Made by a program: the position numbers and the translations under genes
Shown: piece by piece, positions 17,143 to 24,240 of the stretch
Numbering within the stretch: the first letter of the stretch is position 1
Layout: every line of letters starts with the position of its first letter
The notes under the pieces: generated by a model
Databases searched by the model: none
What the model was told of the DNA's origin: nothing
Seen by the model: only the letters and a program-made list of their open reading frames with translations
From: Nostocales cyanobacterium HT-58-2
Lineage (GTDB): Bacteria; Cyanobacteriota; Cyanobacteriia; Cyanobacteriales; Nostocaceae
DNA: 39,966 bases
Direction of reading: 5' to 3'
NCBI GenBank assembly: GCA_002163975.1
Contig: CP019636.1
Span: 7,806,942 to 7,846,907 of the forward strand

Positions 17143-18045
17143 TTATCGTTGGCACTGGATACAGAAGTGACTCGAACGCCCGGCTAACCGAGTCCGCTGG
17201 ATTAGCTGACCACAAACTCGACAAGGTTCTCCAGCACGGTTATAAACCCAGGCTACACCACCGTAGTTCCCGTTAATCCCTTTTACACTAAGGAAATTAC
17301 TGAATGTTGTACCGCCAGCTTCTATACTGGCTTTTAACACTTGAATGATACAGGAGCGTAAACGCTCAATTTGCTCTGGCTGCAAATCTATACATAAAGT
17401 TTCTGGCAAGATGCCACTGAGAAACAGTGCTTCGTCAGCATAGATATTACCTAATCCTGCCACCACGGACTGATCTAAAAGTGTCGTTTTTATTGGACGG
17501 CGACGATTGTGTAGTTTGCCTGCCAAATACTCAACACTAAATTCGGGTGAAAAGGGGTCTACTGCTAGTTTTCCCAAACCTGTGATAATTGTTTCTGGAC
17601 TCACACCTGGCGGTACCCACCACATTTGACCAAAGGTTCGTTGGTCAACAAAGCGTAATTCGCGTTCATCTCCAAAAAATAGTCTGACTCGCGTGTGCTT
17701 ATGTAACGCTTCATCTTGATTCAGCCACAGAAGTTGACCAGTCATTCTCAGATGAACGCCCAGCCAGCCTGCACAAGACGACAAAGGGACGTTCTCTATC
17801 TCCGTGTCCCCGCGTCTCCCTTCCTCCGTGTCCCTTTTCAAGGAAGTGAGTTCGGCTAGGAGATATTTCCCACGACGATGCCAAGTTGCAATGGCACTTT
17901 CTTGGATTCCAGTGAAAAATTCTTCTACAGAAAACGGGTAGGCGATCGTGCGTTCAAGCAGCACATCTCCACCCGTAATTTTCTGGTTAAGGGTCAATTG
18001 ATTTAGACCACGCCGGACTGTTTCAACTTCAGGCAGTTCAGGCAT
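17143..18045 (-). CDS. mutM: Formamidopyrimidine-DNA glycosylase with in-frame low-complexity insertion
   Basis: Fpg/MutM excises 8-oxoguanine and formamidopyrimidines and cuts at the resulting abasic site. Catalytic Pro2 and Glu3 (MPELPEVETV), Lys60 (RRGKYLL, equivalent to E. coli Lys57), HLRMTGQL and the C-terminal zinc finger (CRVCG...CIQCQ, residues about 275-299) are all present, so it should be active. The 300-aa length is about 25-30 above usual because of residues 67-91 (SLKRDTEEGRRGDTEIENVP then LSSCAG). These are encoded by repeat-like DNA (GGACACGGAG twice) in the loop between two beta strands. The gene stands alone. Confidence 0.95.
   Translation of the reverse strand: MPELPEVETVRRGLNQLTLNQKITGGDVLLERTIAYPFSVEEFFTGIQESAIATWHRRGKYLLAELTSLKRDTEEGRRGDTEIENVPLSSCAGWLGVHLRMTGQLLWLNQDEALHKHTRVRLFFGDERELRFVDQRTFGQMWWVPPGVSPETIITGLGKLAVDPFSPEFSVEYLAGKLHNRRRPIKTTLLDQSVVAGLGNIYADEALFLSGILPETLCIDLQPEQIERLRSCIIQVLKASIEAGGTTFSNFLSVKGINGNYGGVAWVYNRAGEPCRVCGQLIQRTRLAGRSSHFCIQCQR
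17773..17844 (-). repeat. Repeat-derived in-frame insertion within mutM
   Basis: On the minus strand the segment holds GGACACGGAG twice, joined by GAAGGGAGACGCGG. This GACACGGAG-type sequence is more typical of intergenic short repeats in filamentous cyanobacteria than of a conserved enzyme. It keeps the mutM frame open and lies in a surface loop. Confidence 0.6.
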
Positions 18046-18119
18046 TTCTTTTGAAAGATAAGCAGACGGGGGAGATGGAGAGAAGTCCGAACAGAAGCTT
18101 CTTCCGATAGGAACTTCAG

Positions 18120-18215
18120 AGGAGATGAGGAGATAAAGATAATAAGACAGATGAGTGGGATAACTTGCTCACTCTTCTCATCCTCTTTATTTTTCTCACC
18201 TTCCCCATTTCCCCA
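18120..18215. repeat. Imperfect inverted repeat between mutM and psaE
   Basis: The segment GAGGAGATGAGGAGATAAAG... can pair imperfectly with ...CTTCTCATCCTCTTTATTTTT, with a GAGTG...CACTC core near 18152-18175. It is low in complexity and purine/pyrimidine-biased. It may end psaE transcription, but there is no clean terminator. Confidence 0.45.
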
Positions 18216-18234
18216 TCATATCTAGCTTTGCCTG

Positions 18235-18447
18235 TTACTTTTTCGCCTTTGCCTTTGGAGCTTCAACTTCTAATAGTTCTCCCTCAGCAAAGTTATTGGT
18301 GTTGATGCCAGCGTAATTTACATTGTTAAAACGGACAATGACTGGGTATTTGATACCGCTTTGGTCAATAGACGCCACGGTTCCTACATCTTGATACCAG
18401 TAGGATTCCCGACGGAGAATACGTACTTTAGAACCACGTTGAACCAT
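18235..18447 (-). CDS. psaE: Photosystem I reaction centre subunit IV
   Basis: PsaE is the stromal-side subunit of photosystem I. It helps dock ferredoxin and supports cyclic electron flow. It is a 70-aa SH3-like fold: VQRGSKVRILRRESYWYQD, VGTVASIDQSGIKYPVIVRF and NVNYAGINTNNFAEGEL, then a short Lys/Ala tail. ATG 18447 has AGGGA upstream. A candidate promoter lies 30-60 nt further up. The gene appears monocistronic. Confidence 0.97.
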   Translation of the reverse strand: MVQRGSKVRILRRESYWYQDVGTVASIDQSGIKYPVIVRFNNVNYAGINTNNFAEGELLEVEAPKAKAKK

Positions 18448-18866
18448 GAGTTTCTTCCCTTTGAGTTATCAATCGCCAATATATAAGGCTAATTGATTTC
18501 ACTCTACAACCAGGAGGTCTCACCAAGAGGCTTTGTTAAGTTATTTATCTTCCTTGAGGTTGGTTGAGACATCACTGGTGAGTTTGGCAGGAACTTGTAC
18601 GATTAATTTTCGTCAATTGGAGTTAAAGAGAAAAATAAGTGACAGGGTGCAGAGTGTAAAACCTAGGGGCTAGGTTATCAGGTGCAGGGGATAGGTTACA
18701 AGGGATAGGTCCTAGAGTGCAGATTAAGCGAGGTATTTGGCTCTCACCTACTACTTATTACCTATTCTCCATTTCATATTTTTTAAAAAAAGTGTCAAAC
18801 CCTCCTTGACAAAGTTCTTGGGATCGCATATTTTCATTGGTCGCAAGCACTTTTTCCAGGAGGCTC
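18448..18866. other. Intergenic region with tandem GGGATAGGT-like repeats
   Basis: This holds the psaE upstream region (18448-18620), then at 18645-18725 a low-complexity array with GGGCTAGGTTATCAGGTGCA, GGGATAGGTTACAAGGGATA and GGTCCTAGAGTGCAG, that is, GGGATAGGT and GGTGCAG units repeated with variation. No gene is supported. Confidence 0.55.
18480..18509 (-). promoter_or_regulatory. Candidate sigma-70-type promoter of psaE
   Basis: On the minus strand TTGTAG (-35, 18509-18504) and TATATA (-10, 18485-18480) are separated by 18 nt and lie about 33 nt before the start codon. I see no tandem TTACA-type high-light repeat next to it. Placement is by pattern only. Confidence 0.35.
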
Positions 18867-19451
18867 TCATACTTTTGTCAAAACAAACACGCTCCCCTCG
18901 TTACCTCTGCCAATACGCAAATTGTTATCTATATAAGTGATATCCAACCAACCTTGTTGTTCATCACTATTTAAAGGAAAATCAATCGCAGTGAGTTTTT
19001 TACCGAGTTCAATTTGTTCGATAAAACTCTCTGGAGATTCGTAGCCTATTAAACGTTGTAAACCGATAATTGACCGCTCAAATTTTACGTTGACGCGCCG
19101 CCCTGAAACTGGCTCAAATTTTGCAGCAACGCTGACTATGCCTTCAAGAAAAGGTAAGCCATAAGTCTCAGCTATATTGTAAACACTGTTAGTTTCTACG
19201 CGAATACACTGATAAATTTGACCAAGTTTGTACAAAGGTAGATTATCAATGTTTAATAGAGCTTTGCTAGTGGTATATATGAGTCGCCAATCGCCATTCA
19301 GCAAATTCGTTGCTTCAACTGGGCGTGGTGTAGGATTTACATCTTCTAATTTTGCAATGGCTACCAAGATAGCCTGTTTCTCTTGCTCAGTTGCAAGTAA
19401 ACCGCGATTTTTACCTGCAAGTGCTTCCAAAAGATCTGCTTTTCTTAGCAT
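18867..19451 (-). CDS. PAP/fibrillin (plastid-lipid-associated) family protein
   Basis: This 194-aa protein belongs to the PAP/fibrillin family, whose members associate with thylakoid membranes or plastoglobule-like bodies and are linked to photoprotection. The lipocalin-like pattern is visible: LLNGDWRLIYTTSKALL, YQCIRVETNSVYNIAE, VNVKFERSIIGLQRLI, and the C-terminal signature ITYIDNNLRIGRGNEGSVFV. Helical residues 1-35 precede the barrel. ATG 19451 fits family starts (MLRKADLLEALAGKNRG). It is a single gene. The lipid or quinone ligand is not known from the sequence. Confidence 0.9.
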   Translation of the reverse strand: MLRKADLLEALAGKNRGLLATEQEKQAILVAIAKLEDVNPTPRPVEATNLLNGDWRLIYTTSKALLNIDNLPLYKLGQIYQCIRVETNSVYNIAETYGLPFLEGIVSVAAKFEPVSGRRVNVKFERSIIGLQRLIGYESPESFIEQIELGKKLTAIDFPLNSDEQQGWLDITYIDNNLRIGRGNEGSVFVLTKV

Positions 19452-19676
19452 TGTTTGTCACCTCAAAAAACATTAGTGTTGACAGAAGATTAATGAGTTA
19501 TGTATACGGTCATACCAATAACTATTAGCTTTCACTTTTTGCCCTATCAATAATAAATAAAAAATTTTTTTGTCGGATTTTTTAGCCAGGAGTTGAATTA
19601 ACAAGTAAATCGTGCTGTATCAAGTGATAGACTCTAAGTGTCTAGTTATCTTCCCCATATATTGTCTTCGTAAGAT

Positions 19677-19916
19677 ATGCTAAATTCTCCATTGCGTGAA
19701 GTCCCTCGAAATCAAAGGGCAACTGTAATTCCATTAAAGCAAGAGTCATCACTACTGGACTGGTTGCAATCTAGCGGTCGTCTTATAGCACGTGATGTTC
19801 ACGAGCCTGATTTTCTAGATGACGAGGAAGAGATATCGGAGTTTTTGAGCGCTGAAGATGGAATTGGCGAATATGACTTCGATGACGACGATGATATCGC
19901 TCCTGATGAAGAGTGA
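19677..19916 (+). CDS. DUF3134 family protein
   Basis: This 79-aa protein matches the small cyanobacterial DUF3134 family. The N-terminal half (NSPLREVPRNQRATVIPLKQ, then SSLLDWLQSSGRLIARD) is conserved, and the C-terminal third is very acidic (EEEISEFL, DFDDDDDIAPDEE). It is soluble with no signal peptide, and the function is unknown. It lies 82 nt upstream of mraY on the same strand, so shared transcription is possible. Confidence 0.8.
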   Translation: MLNSPLREVPRNQRATVIPLKQESSLLDWLQSSGRLIARDVHEPDFLDDEEEISEFLSAEDGIGEYDFDDDDDIAPDEE

Positions 19917-19998
19917 TGATTTCGGGCTGAAAGTATATCATTGGCACAACTAGTCCCTATTGTTTAGTTTTGCAAGTGTGGAGTGAAGGGAAGTTTCC

Positions 19999-21102
19999 GT
20001 GGACGCAAAATTATCTCCTGACCAAGGGTTAAATGTTATTAATGGCATAGGTCTGGTCTCTCTACTGGGTGTAGGTCTGGGTGTATCAGCACTAGTGTTG
20101 GATTTGGTGGCGAATAGGTTGCCTTGGCAAGGTATGTCGCTCACCCTGCCATTTTTGTTCTGTGCGCTGGCTTCAGCGGCAATCGGTTTTTGGGCGATCC
20201 CATTACTGCAAGCACTGAAAACCGGGCAAATTATCCGCGAAGATGGTCCTCAAGCCCATCTGAGAAAAGCTGGTACACCAACAATGGGGGGCATTTTCTT
20301 TGTCCCCGTTGCAGTAGCGGCTGCCTGTGTATTATCTCAATTTACGACAGAGGTGCTCGCCGTTTCTGCTTTGACATTAAGCTACGGATTTATTGGTTGG
20401 CTAGATGACTGGCAAATTCTGCGCCGCAAATCTAATAAAGGTATATCCCCACGGATGAAACTAGCTTTGCAAATTGGTTTTGCAATAGCGTTCTGTCTGT
20501 GGTTGATTTTGACTCAGCCTTATAATATTACAACGATTGCTTTGCCTTTAGGTTTTTCTCTCCCATTAGGGTTACTGTTCTGGCCTTTAGCTGGCTTTGT
20601 CTTGGTGGCAGAAAGTAACGCCACAAACCTCACTGATGGTATTGATGGTTTAGCAGCAGGAACAGTGGCGATCGCACTGCTAGCATTGGGTGCGGTGATT
20701 GCGCCTGCTTCGCCTGGATTGATGGTTTTCTGTGCTTGTATGAGTGGCAGTTGCCTGGGATTTTTAGCCCATAACCGTAACCCAGCCCGTGTTTTCATGG
20801 GAGATACCGGTTCTTTGGCTCTAGGAGGAGCTTTAGCAGCAGTCGGTCTGCTGACTAACAGCTTAGCAGCACTGTTCATTCTTAGCGGCATTTTCTTTGT
20901 AGAAACCCTTTCTGTCATGGCACAAGTTAGCTATTACAAGGCAACAAAAGGTCCTGATGGCAAAGGCAAACGCTTGCTGAAGATGGCACCATTACACCAT
21001 CATCTAGAACTTTCTGGCTGGTCAGAACTGCAAGTGGTTACTGTGTTCTATATACTTAGTGCAATTTTAGCTGTCATCAGCTTGACAATTGGTCGATTAT
21101 AA
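19999..21102 (+). CDS. mraY: Phospho-N-acetylmuramoyl-pentapeptide transferase
   Basis: MraY transfers phospho-MurNAc-pentapeptide to undecaprenyl phosphate to make lipid I, the first membrane step of peptidoglycan synthesis. It is 367 aa with about ten membrane helices. Conserved loops are KAGTPTMGG, SYGFIGWLDDWQ (Asp pair), ESNATNLTDGIDGLAAG, RVFMGDTGSLALGG, and the HHH motif PLHHHLELSG. The start is GTG 19999, with AAGGGAAG at 19986-19993 as Shine-Dalgarno. The conserved N terminus (DAKLSPDQGLN) agrees. A terminator follows directly. Confidence 0.96.
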   Translation: MDAKLSPDQGLNVINGIGLVSLLGVGLGVSALVLDLVANRLPWQGMSLTLPFLFCALASAAIGFWAIPLLQALKTGQIIREDGPQAHLRKAGTPTMGGIFFVPVAVAAACVLSQFTTEVLAVSALTLSYGFIGWLDDWQILRRKSNKGISPRMKLALQIGFAIAFCLWLILTQPYNITTIALPLGFSLPLGLLFWPLAGFVLVAESNATNLTDGIDGLAAGTVAIALLALGAVIAPASPGLMVFCACMSGSCLGFLAHNRNPARVFMGDTGSLALGGALAAVGLLTNSLAALFILSGIFFVETLSVMAQVSYYKATKGPDGKGKRLLKMAPLHHHLELSGWSELQVVTVFYILSAILAVISLTIGRL

Positions 21103-21136
21103 TCTTTTAAGGGATTACCTGAATAAAAACCAGATA

Positions 21137-21164
21137 CCTCCTCTGCTAGAGGGGGTTGTTTTTT
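21137..21164 (+). terminator. Rho-independent terminator of mraY
   Basis: An 8-bp stem (CCTCCTCT, AGAGGGGG, one G-T pair) with a 3-nt GCT loop is followed by TTGTTTTTT. It lies 35 nt after the mraY stop. Confidence 0.85.
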
Positions 21165-21202
21165 GAATCAGTGAGTGTAGACGCTGGGAATAGTGCTTAC
21201 AC

Positions 21203-21706
21203 TCACTTACGCATTTGCCCAACTAAATGAACCAGTTCTGGCAAAATTAGCTTTTCCATTGCCAGTCTTACTGCATGACTAGAACCTGGAAGAGAGAAAA
21301 TCACTTTCTGTTGATAAATCCCAGCAACCGCACGAGAGGCAAGAGATCGCGAACCAATTTCTTGATAGCTTAAAAAGCGGAACAGTTCACCAAAACCAGG
21401 CAGGGTTTTTTCTAACAACTTTTCAATTGCATCATAGGTAGTATCTCTAGGTGCAATACCTGTGCCTCCATTAAATATCATAACATCCAGACTGGAATGC
21501 TTACTTAGTTGTTCCATCTGCTCTTGAATTTGCACAGGTTCATCTTTGACAATCGTGTAAGCTTCTACTGCATGGTTGGCATTGTGGAGTAATTCTTGAA
21601 TGAGCTGACCACTTTTGTCTGTTTCTGGAGAACGTGTATCGCTAACGGTTACGACAGCGCAAGTTACTGTTGTGTTTGGGGAGTCTGGGTGAGGATTGTG
21701 CCTCAT
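21203..21706 (-). CDS. moaB: Molybdenum cofactor biosynthesis protein, MoaB/MogA family
   Basis: This family binds molybdopterin, and MogA-type members adenylylate it before molybdenum insertion. The 167-aa protein has VVTVSDTRSPETDKSGQLI, the phosphate-binding NGGTGIAPRDTTYDAIEKL, and the C-terminal FSLPGSSHAVRLAMEKLI. The length and the 'MGTGI'-like loop fit MoaB/MogA, and its exact activity cannot be told from sequence. No other Mo-cofactor gene is in the window. A heptamer-repeat hairpin separates it from psb28. Confidence 0.9.
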   Translation of the reverse strand: MRHNPHPDSPNTTVTCAVVTVSDTRSPETDKSGQLIQELLHNANHAVEAYTIVKDEPVQIQEQMEQLSKHSSLDVMIFNGGTGIAPRDTTYDAIEKLLEKTLPGFGELFRFLSYQEIGSRSLASRAVAGIYQQKVIFSLPGSSHAVRLAMEKLILPELVHLVGQMRK

Positions 21707-21723
21707 AGGTAAACTATTAATTT

Positions 21724-21794
21724 TGTGTGTTAGTTGTTAGTTGCTAGTTATTGGTTATTCTACTAACTACTAACTACTAACTAACGACTCATGA
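21724..21794. repeat. Heptamer-type repeat forming an inverted repeat
   Basis: TTAGTTG/CTAGTTA-like heptamers (TTAGTTGTTAGTTGCTAGTT) are followed by their inverse (ACTAACTACTAACTACTAAC), so the segment folds into a long hairpin between moaB and psb28. Short tandem heptamers of this type are characteristic of filamentous cyanobacteria. Confidence 0.75.
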
Positions 21795-21798
21795 CTGC

Positions 21799-22134
21799 TT
21801 AGGATTTATTGAATTCCAAACCATTTTCTTCAGCATAGCGCTGCATAAAACGCATAAAGCGGTCCCATTCTTCTGATGATTTCATTACGTAAACTGCTTC
21901 TAATGCTTCTGGCTTACCGTTGATGAATTTACCCTTGACTTCCCGGGTTACGATTTCTCCTTCATCGTCAATCAAGTACATTCCGGTGATTTCTTCTGTG
22001 CTGCTGCTACTCAACGCTTTGGGATTTTGGAAGACAAACGTTGCTGTTGCGCTGTCACCAGTGCGCGATCGCGTCAGGCGAACCTGTGGAATTGCTTCTT
22101 CGTTTATACCTCTGGAAAACTGAATTTGAGCCAT
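21799..22134 (-). CDS. psb28: Photosystem II assembly protein Psb28
   Basis: The 111-aa Psb28 binds transiently to assembling photosystem II on the cytoplasmic face and influences biogenesis and repair. The sequence shows IQFSRGINEEAIPQVRLTRS, ATFVFQNPKAL, and the C-terminal signature AVYVMKSSEEWDRFMRFMQR, all family hallmarks. It has no signal peptide. The start at ATG 22134 gives the normal length; no strong Shine-Dalgarno is visible. Confidence 0.95.
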   Translation of the reverse strand: MAQIQFSRGINEEAIPQVRLTRSRTGDSATATFVFQNPKALSSSSTEEITGMYLIDDEGEIVTREVKGKFINGKPEALEAVYVMKSSEEWDRFMRFMQRYAEENGLEFNKS

Positions 22135-22237
22135 GATGAGTAAATTTAAAGTTTTGTTATCGTTAGTCTAATATTCTCTCACCATTTAGGACTTGGCAGT
22201 CTAGCTGCTGTTGATTTTTTATTTTCCGTATAAACCC

Positions 22238-22690
22238 TTATGTTGCTTCTCTGTCTAGTAATAAAGTGACAGGACCATCATTCTCAATACAGACTTGCAT
22301 CATCGCTCCAAATACGCCTGTTTCCACCCGCAGACCACTTTCCCGTAACTTGTAAACGAAGTGATTATACAAATCTTCTGCAATTTTAGGAGCAGCTGAA
22401 CGGTCAAAGGAGGGACGGCGACCTTTGCGACAGTCGCCATAAAGTGTGAACTGACTGACCACCAACAACTCACCACCAATCTCTTGTACAGATTTTTGCC
22501 AGCGATCGCCCTCTTCTTTTTCCGGAAATAGCCGTAATTCCAGACACTTACGCACCATCCAGTCAAGTTCGGCATCGGTATCAGTATCAGCAATGCCTAC
22601 GAGCAAGTTTAGTCCTCGTCCAATTTTGCCAACAATTTCACCGTTCACCGTCACTTGAGATGATTTCACTCGTTGGATAACGACGCGCAT
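22238..22690 (-). CDS. dtd: D-aminoacyl-tRNA deacylase
   Basis: DTD removes D-amino acids (and glycine mischarged on tRNA-Ala) from tRNA. It is 150 aa, the usual length. The two active-site signatures are intact: SQFTLYGD (about residues 79-86) and the Gly-cisPro motif NDGPVTLLLD near the C terminus. The conserved N terminus MRVVIQRVKSSQVTV confirms ATG 22690. It is probably monocistronic. Confidence 0.95.
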   Translation of the reverse strand: MRVVIQRVKSSQVTVNGEIVGKIGRGLNLLVGIADTDTDAELDWMVRKCLELRLFPEKEEGDRWQKSVQEIGGELLVVSQFTLYGDCRKGRRPSFDRSAAPKIAEDLYNHFVYKLRESGLRVETGVFGAMMQVCIENDGPVTLLLDREAT

Positions 22691-22734
22691 AGGTAAGAAA
22701 GTTAGGATCTATCAGCAAGTATAATCGTGACATA

Positions 22735-22880
22735 CTCCCACACCGAAGCAAAGATTACGGTGTGGGCTTCTCAGCCAATCCGGTTATTGCTCATAACAAA
22801 CTTTCTCACCCTGAAAGATGCGGTTATACGAACTAAGCCTGCTTTGGCAGGCTTAGTCTGTGTAGGCTCAGGCTTTAGTC
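22735..22880. repeat. Nest of hairpins, possible MITE or insertion-sequence end remnant
   Basis: Two strong stems lie close together: CCCACACCG (22737-22745) with CGGTGTGGG (22758-22766), and ACTAAGCCTGC (22832-22842) with GCAGGCTTAGT (22847-22857), followed by CTGTGTAGGCTCAGGCTTTA and CTGTAAGC. The GACATACTCCCACACCG...GGTGTGGGCTTCTC layout resembles, from memory, the ends of IS200/IS605-type elements in cyanobacteria. No transposase or tnpB fragment is visible. Confidence 0.5.
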
Positions 22881-22971
22881 TGTAAGCTTATCCGAATCGT
22901 ATTGGGACAATGAGTCTATTTACTCATGACTTATAACTTTGACTATGGTCTTGTGCACTGAGTGCTAAAAG

Positions 22972-24105
22972 CTATTTCCCGAAGCCTTTACCTCGACTAG
23001 TAGACGGCAAACAAATGCAGTTTTCCAACTGTTTGAGCAAAGCCTCACGATCTAGATTTTGACCAATCAGCACTAACTGGTTTTTCTTTTCACCTTTCCA
23101 CTCATCATCATCCAAAGTGAAACGCTTGCCACAAAGGTGGAAGATATGACGTTTGGGGCTTTCGTCAAACCACATAATCCCCTTTGCTCGGAAGATATTT
23201 TCAGGCAGTTGGTTATCTAGAAAATATTGAAACTTTCTAATAGCAAAAGGCTTGTCACTTTGGAAAGATATCGAAGTGAAACCATCATTTTCTAGATGGT
23301 CCGAATGATGGTCGTGATGATGGTCATGTTCGTGATGATGGTCATGACCGCATTCAGAATGGTCATGGTCATGATGGTGATGATGTTCATGGTCATGGTC
23401 ATGATGGTGATGATCATCATGGCTATGCTCATTGGCGGCATCATCAAAATACTTGTCTGTTTCAAACAGACCAACACTGAGAATTAAGGGAAGTGGCACT
23501 TGTGATCGGTTGGTGCGAATAATTCTTGCTCCTTCCTTAACTTCCCGAATTTTTGCTTCTAGCGTCTCTAACTCTGCTTGAGAAACTAGATCCGTCTTAT
23601 TCAGTAAAATGACATCACCATAGGCAATTTGACTGTAAGCCGCCTGAGAATTGAATAAATCTAGGCTGTAATTTGCTGCGTCAACTACCGTAATGATTGA
23701 ATCCAGACGGGTTAAGTCGCGTAACTCGGTACCGAGAAATGTGAGCGCAACAGGTAGCGGGTCTGCCAGTCCAGTTGTTTCGACAACGAGATAATCTATT
23801 TTGTCTTGGCGTTCCAAAACTTTGTAAACGGCATCCACCAAATCATTATTAATGGTGCAGCAGATACAGCCGTTACTTAACTCCACCATATTATTATTAT
23901 CCTCGGTGGAGATAATTAACTCGTTATCGATGCCAATTTCGCCAAATTCGTTCACTAAAACAGCGGTTTTTAGACCCTGTTGATTAGTCAAGATATGATT
24001 AAGTAAAGTTGTCTTACCGCTCCCTAGGAATCCAGTAATAATTGTTACTGGTAATCCTTGTTTCGGCGCATCCATTGATTGCGATTCGGAAGTAACTGCT
24101 TGCAT
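22972..24105 (-). CDS. COG0523 (CobW-type) metal-handling GTPase with His-rich loop
   Basis: A G3E-family P-loop GTPase, of the type that acts as a metallochaperone or insertase (377 aa). The P-loop is GFLGSGKT (25-32), the metal site CxCC is GCICCT (79-84), ETTGLADP is 109-116, and the guanine motif NKTD is 169-172. Residues 227-270 are almost all His and Asp with one Cys, a large metal-buffering loop. The CobW C-terminal domain (KGIMWFDESPKRHIFHLCGK) follows. The His loop suggests zinc or nickel or cobalt, but there are no neighbouring zinc or cobalamin genes and no visible Zur box. Met11 is an alternative start. Confidence 0.92.
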   Translation of the reverse strand: MQAVTSESQSMDAPKQGLPVTIITGFLGSGKTTLLNHILTNQQGLKTAVLVNEFGEIGIDNELIISTEDNNNMVELSNGCICCTINNDLVDAVYKVLERQDKIDYLVVETTGLADPLPVALTFLGTELRDLTRLDSIITVVDAANYSLDLFNSQAAYSQIAYGDVILLNKTDLVSQAELETLEAKIREVKEGARIIRTNRSQVPLPLILSVGLFETDKYFDDAANEHSHDDHHHHDHDHEHHHHHDHDHSECGHDHHHEHDHHHDHHSDHLENDGFTSISFQSDKPFAIRKFQYFLDNQLPENIFRAKGIMWFDESPKRHIFHLCGKRFTLDDDEWKGEKKNQLVLIGQNLDREALLKQLENCICLPSTSRGKGFGK

Positions 24106-24240
24106 AGCGCTGCTGTCAAAAAGTCAAAATATAAGAATGTAGCGCAAAGAGTAAAGAAAACACTAGCATAGGGGTGCTGGTATTTCATCCCAGACGCCTC
24201 CCCTATTATTACGTATCTCTATATTCAGTGTTACTTGGCT

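Noticed and set aside
18737..18940. 67-aa plus-strand ORF opposite the PAP/fibrillin end
   Set aside because: Its composition is atypical, it overlaps the end of a conserved gene and no start signal is seen.
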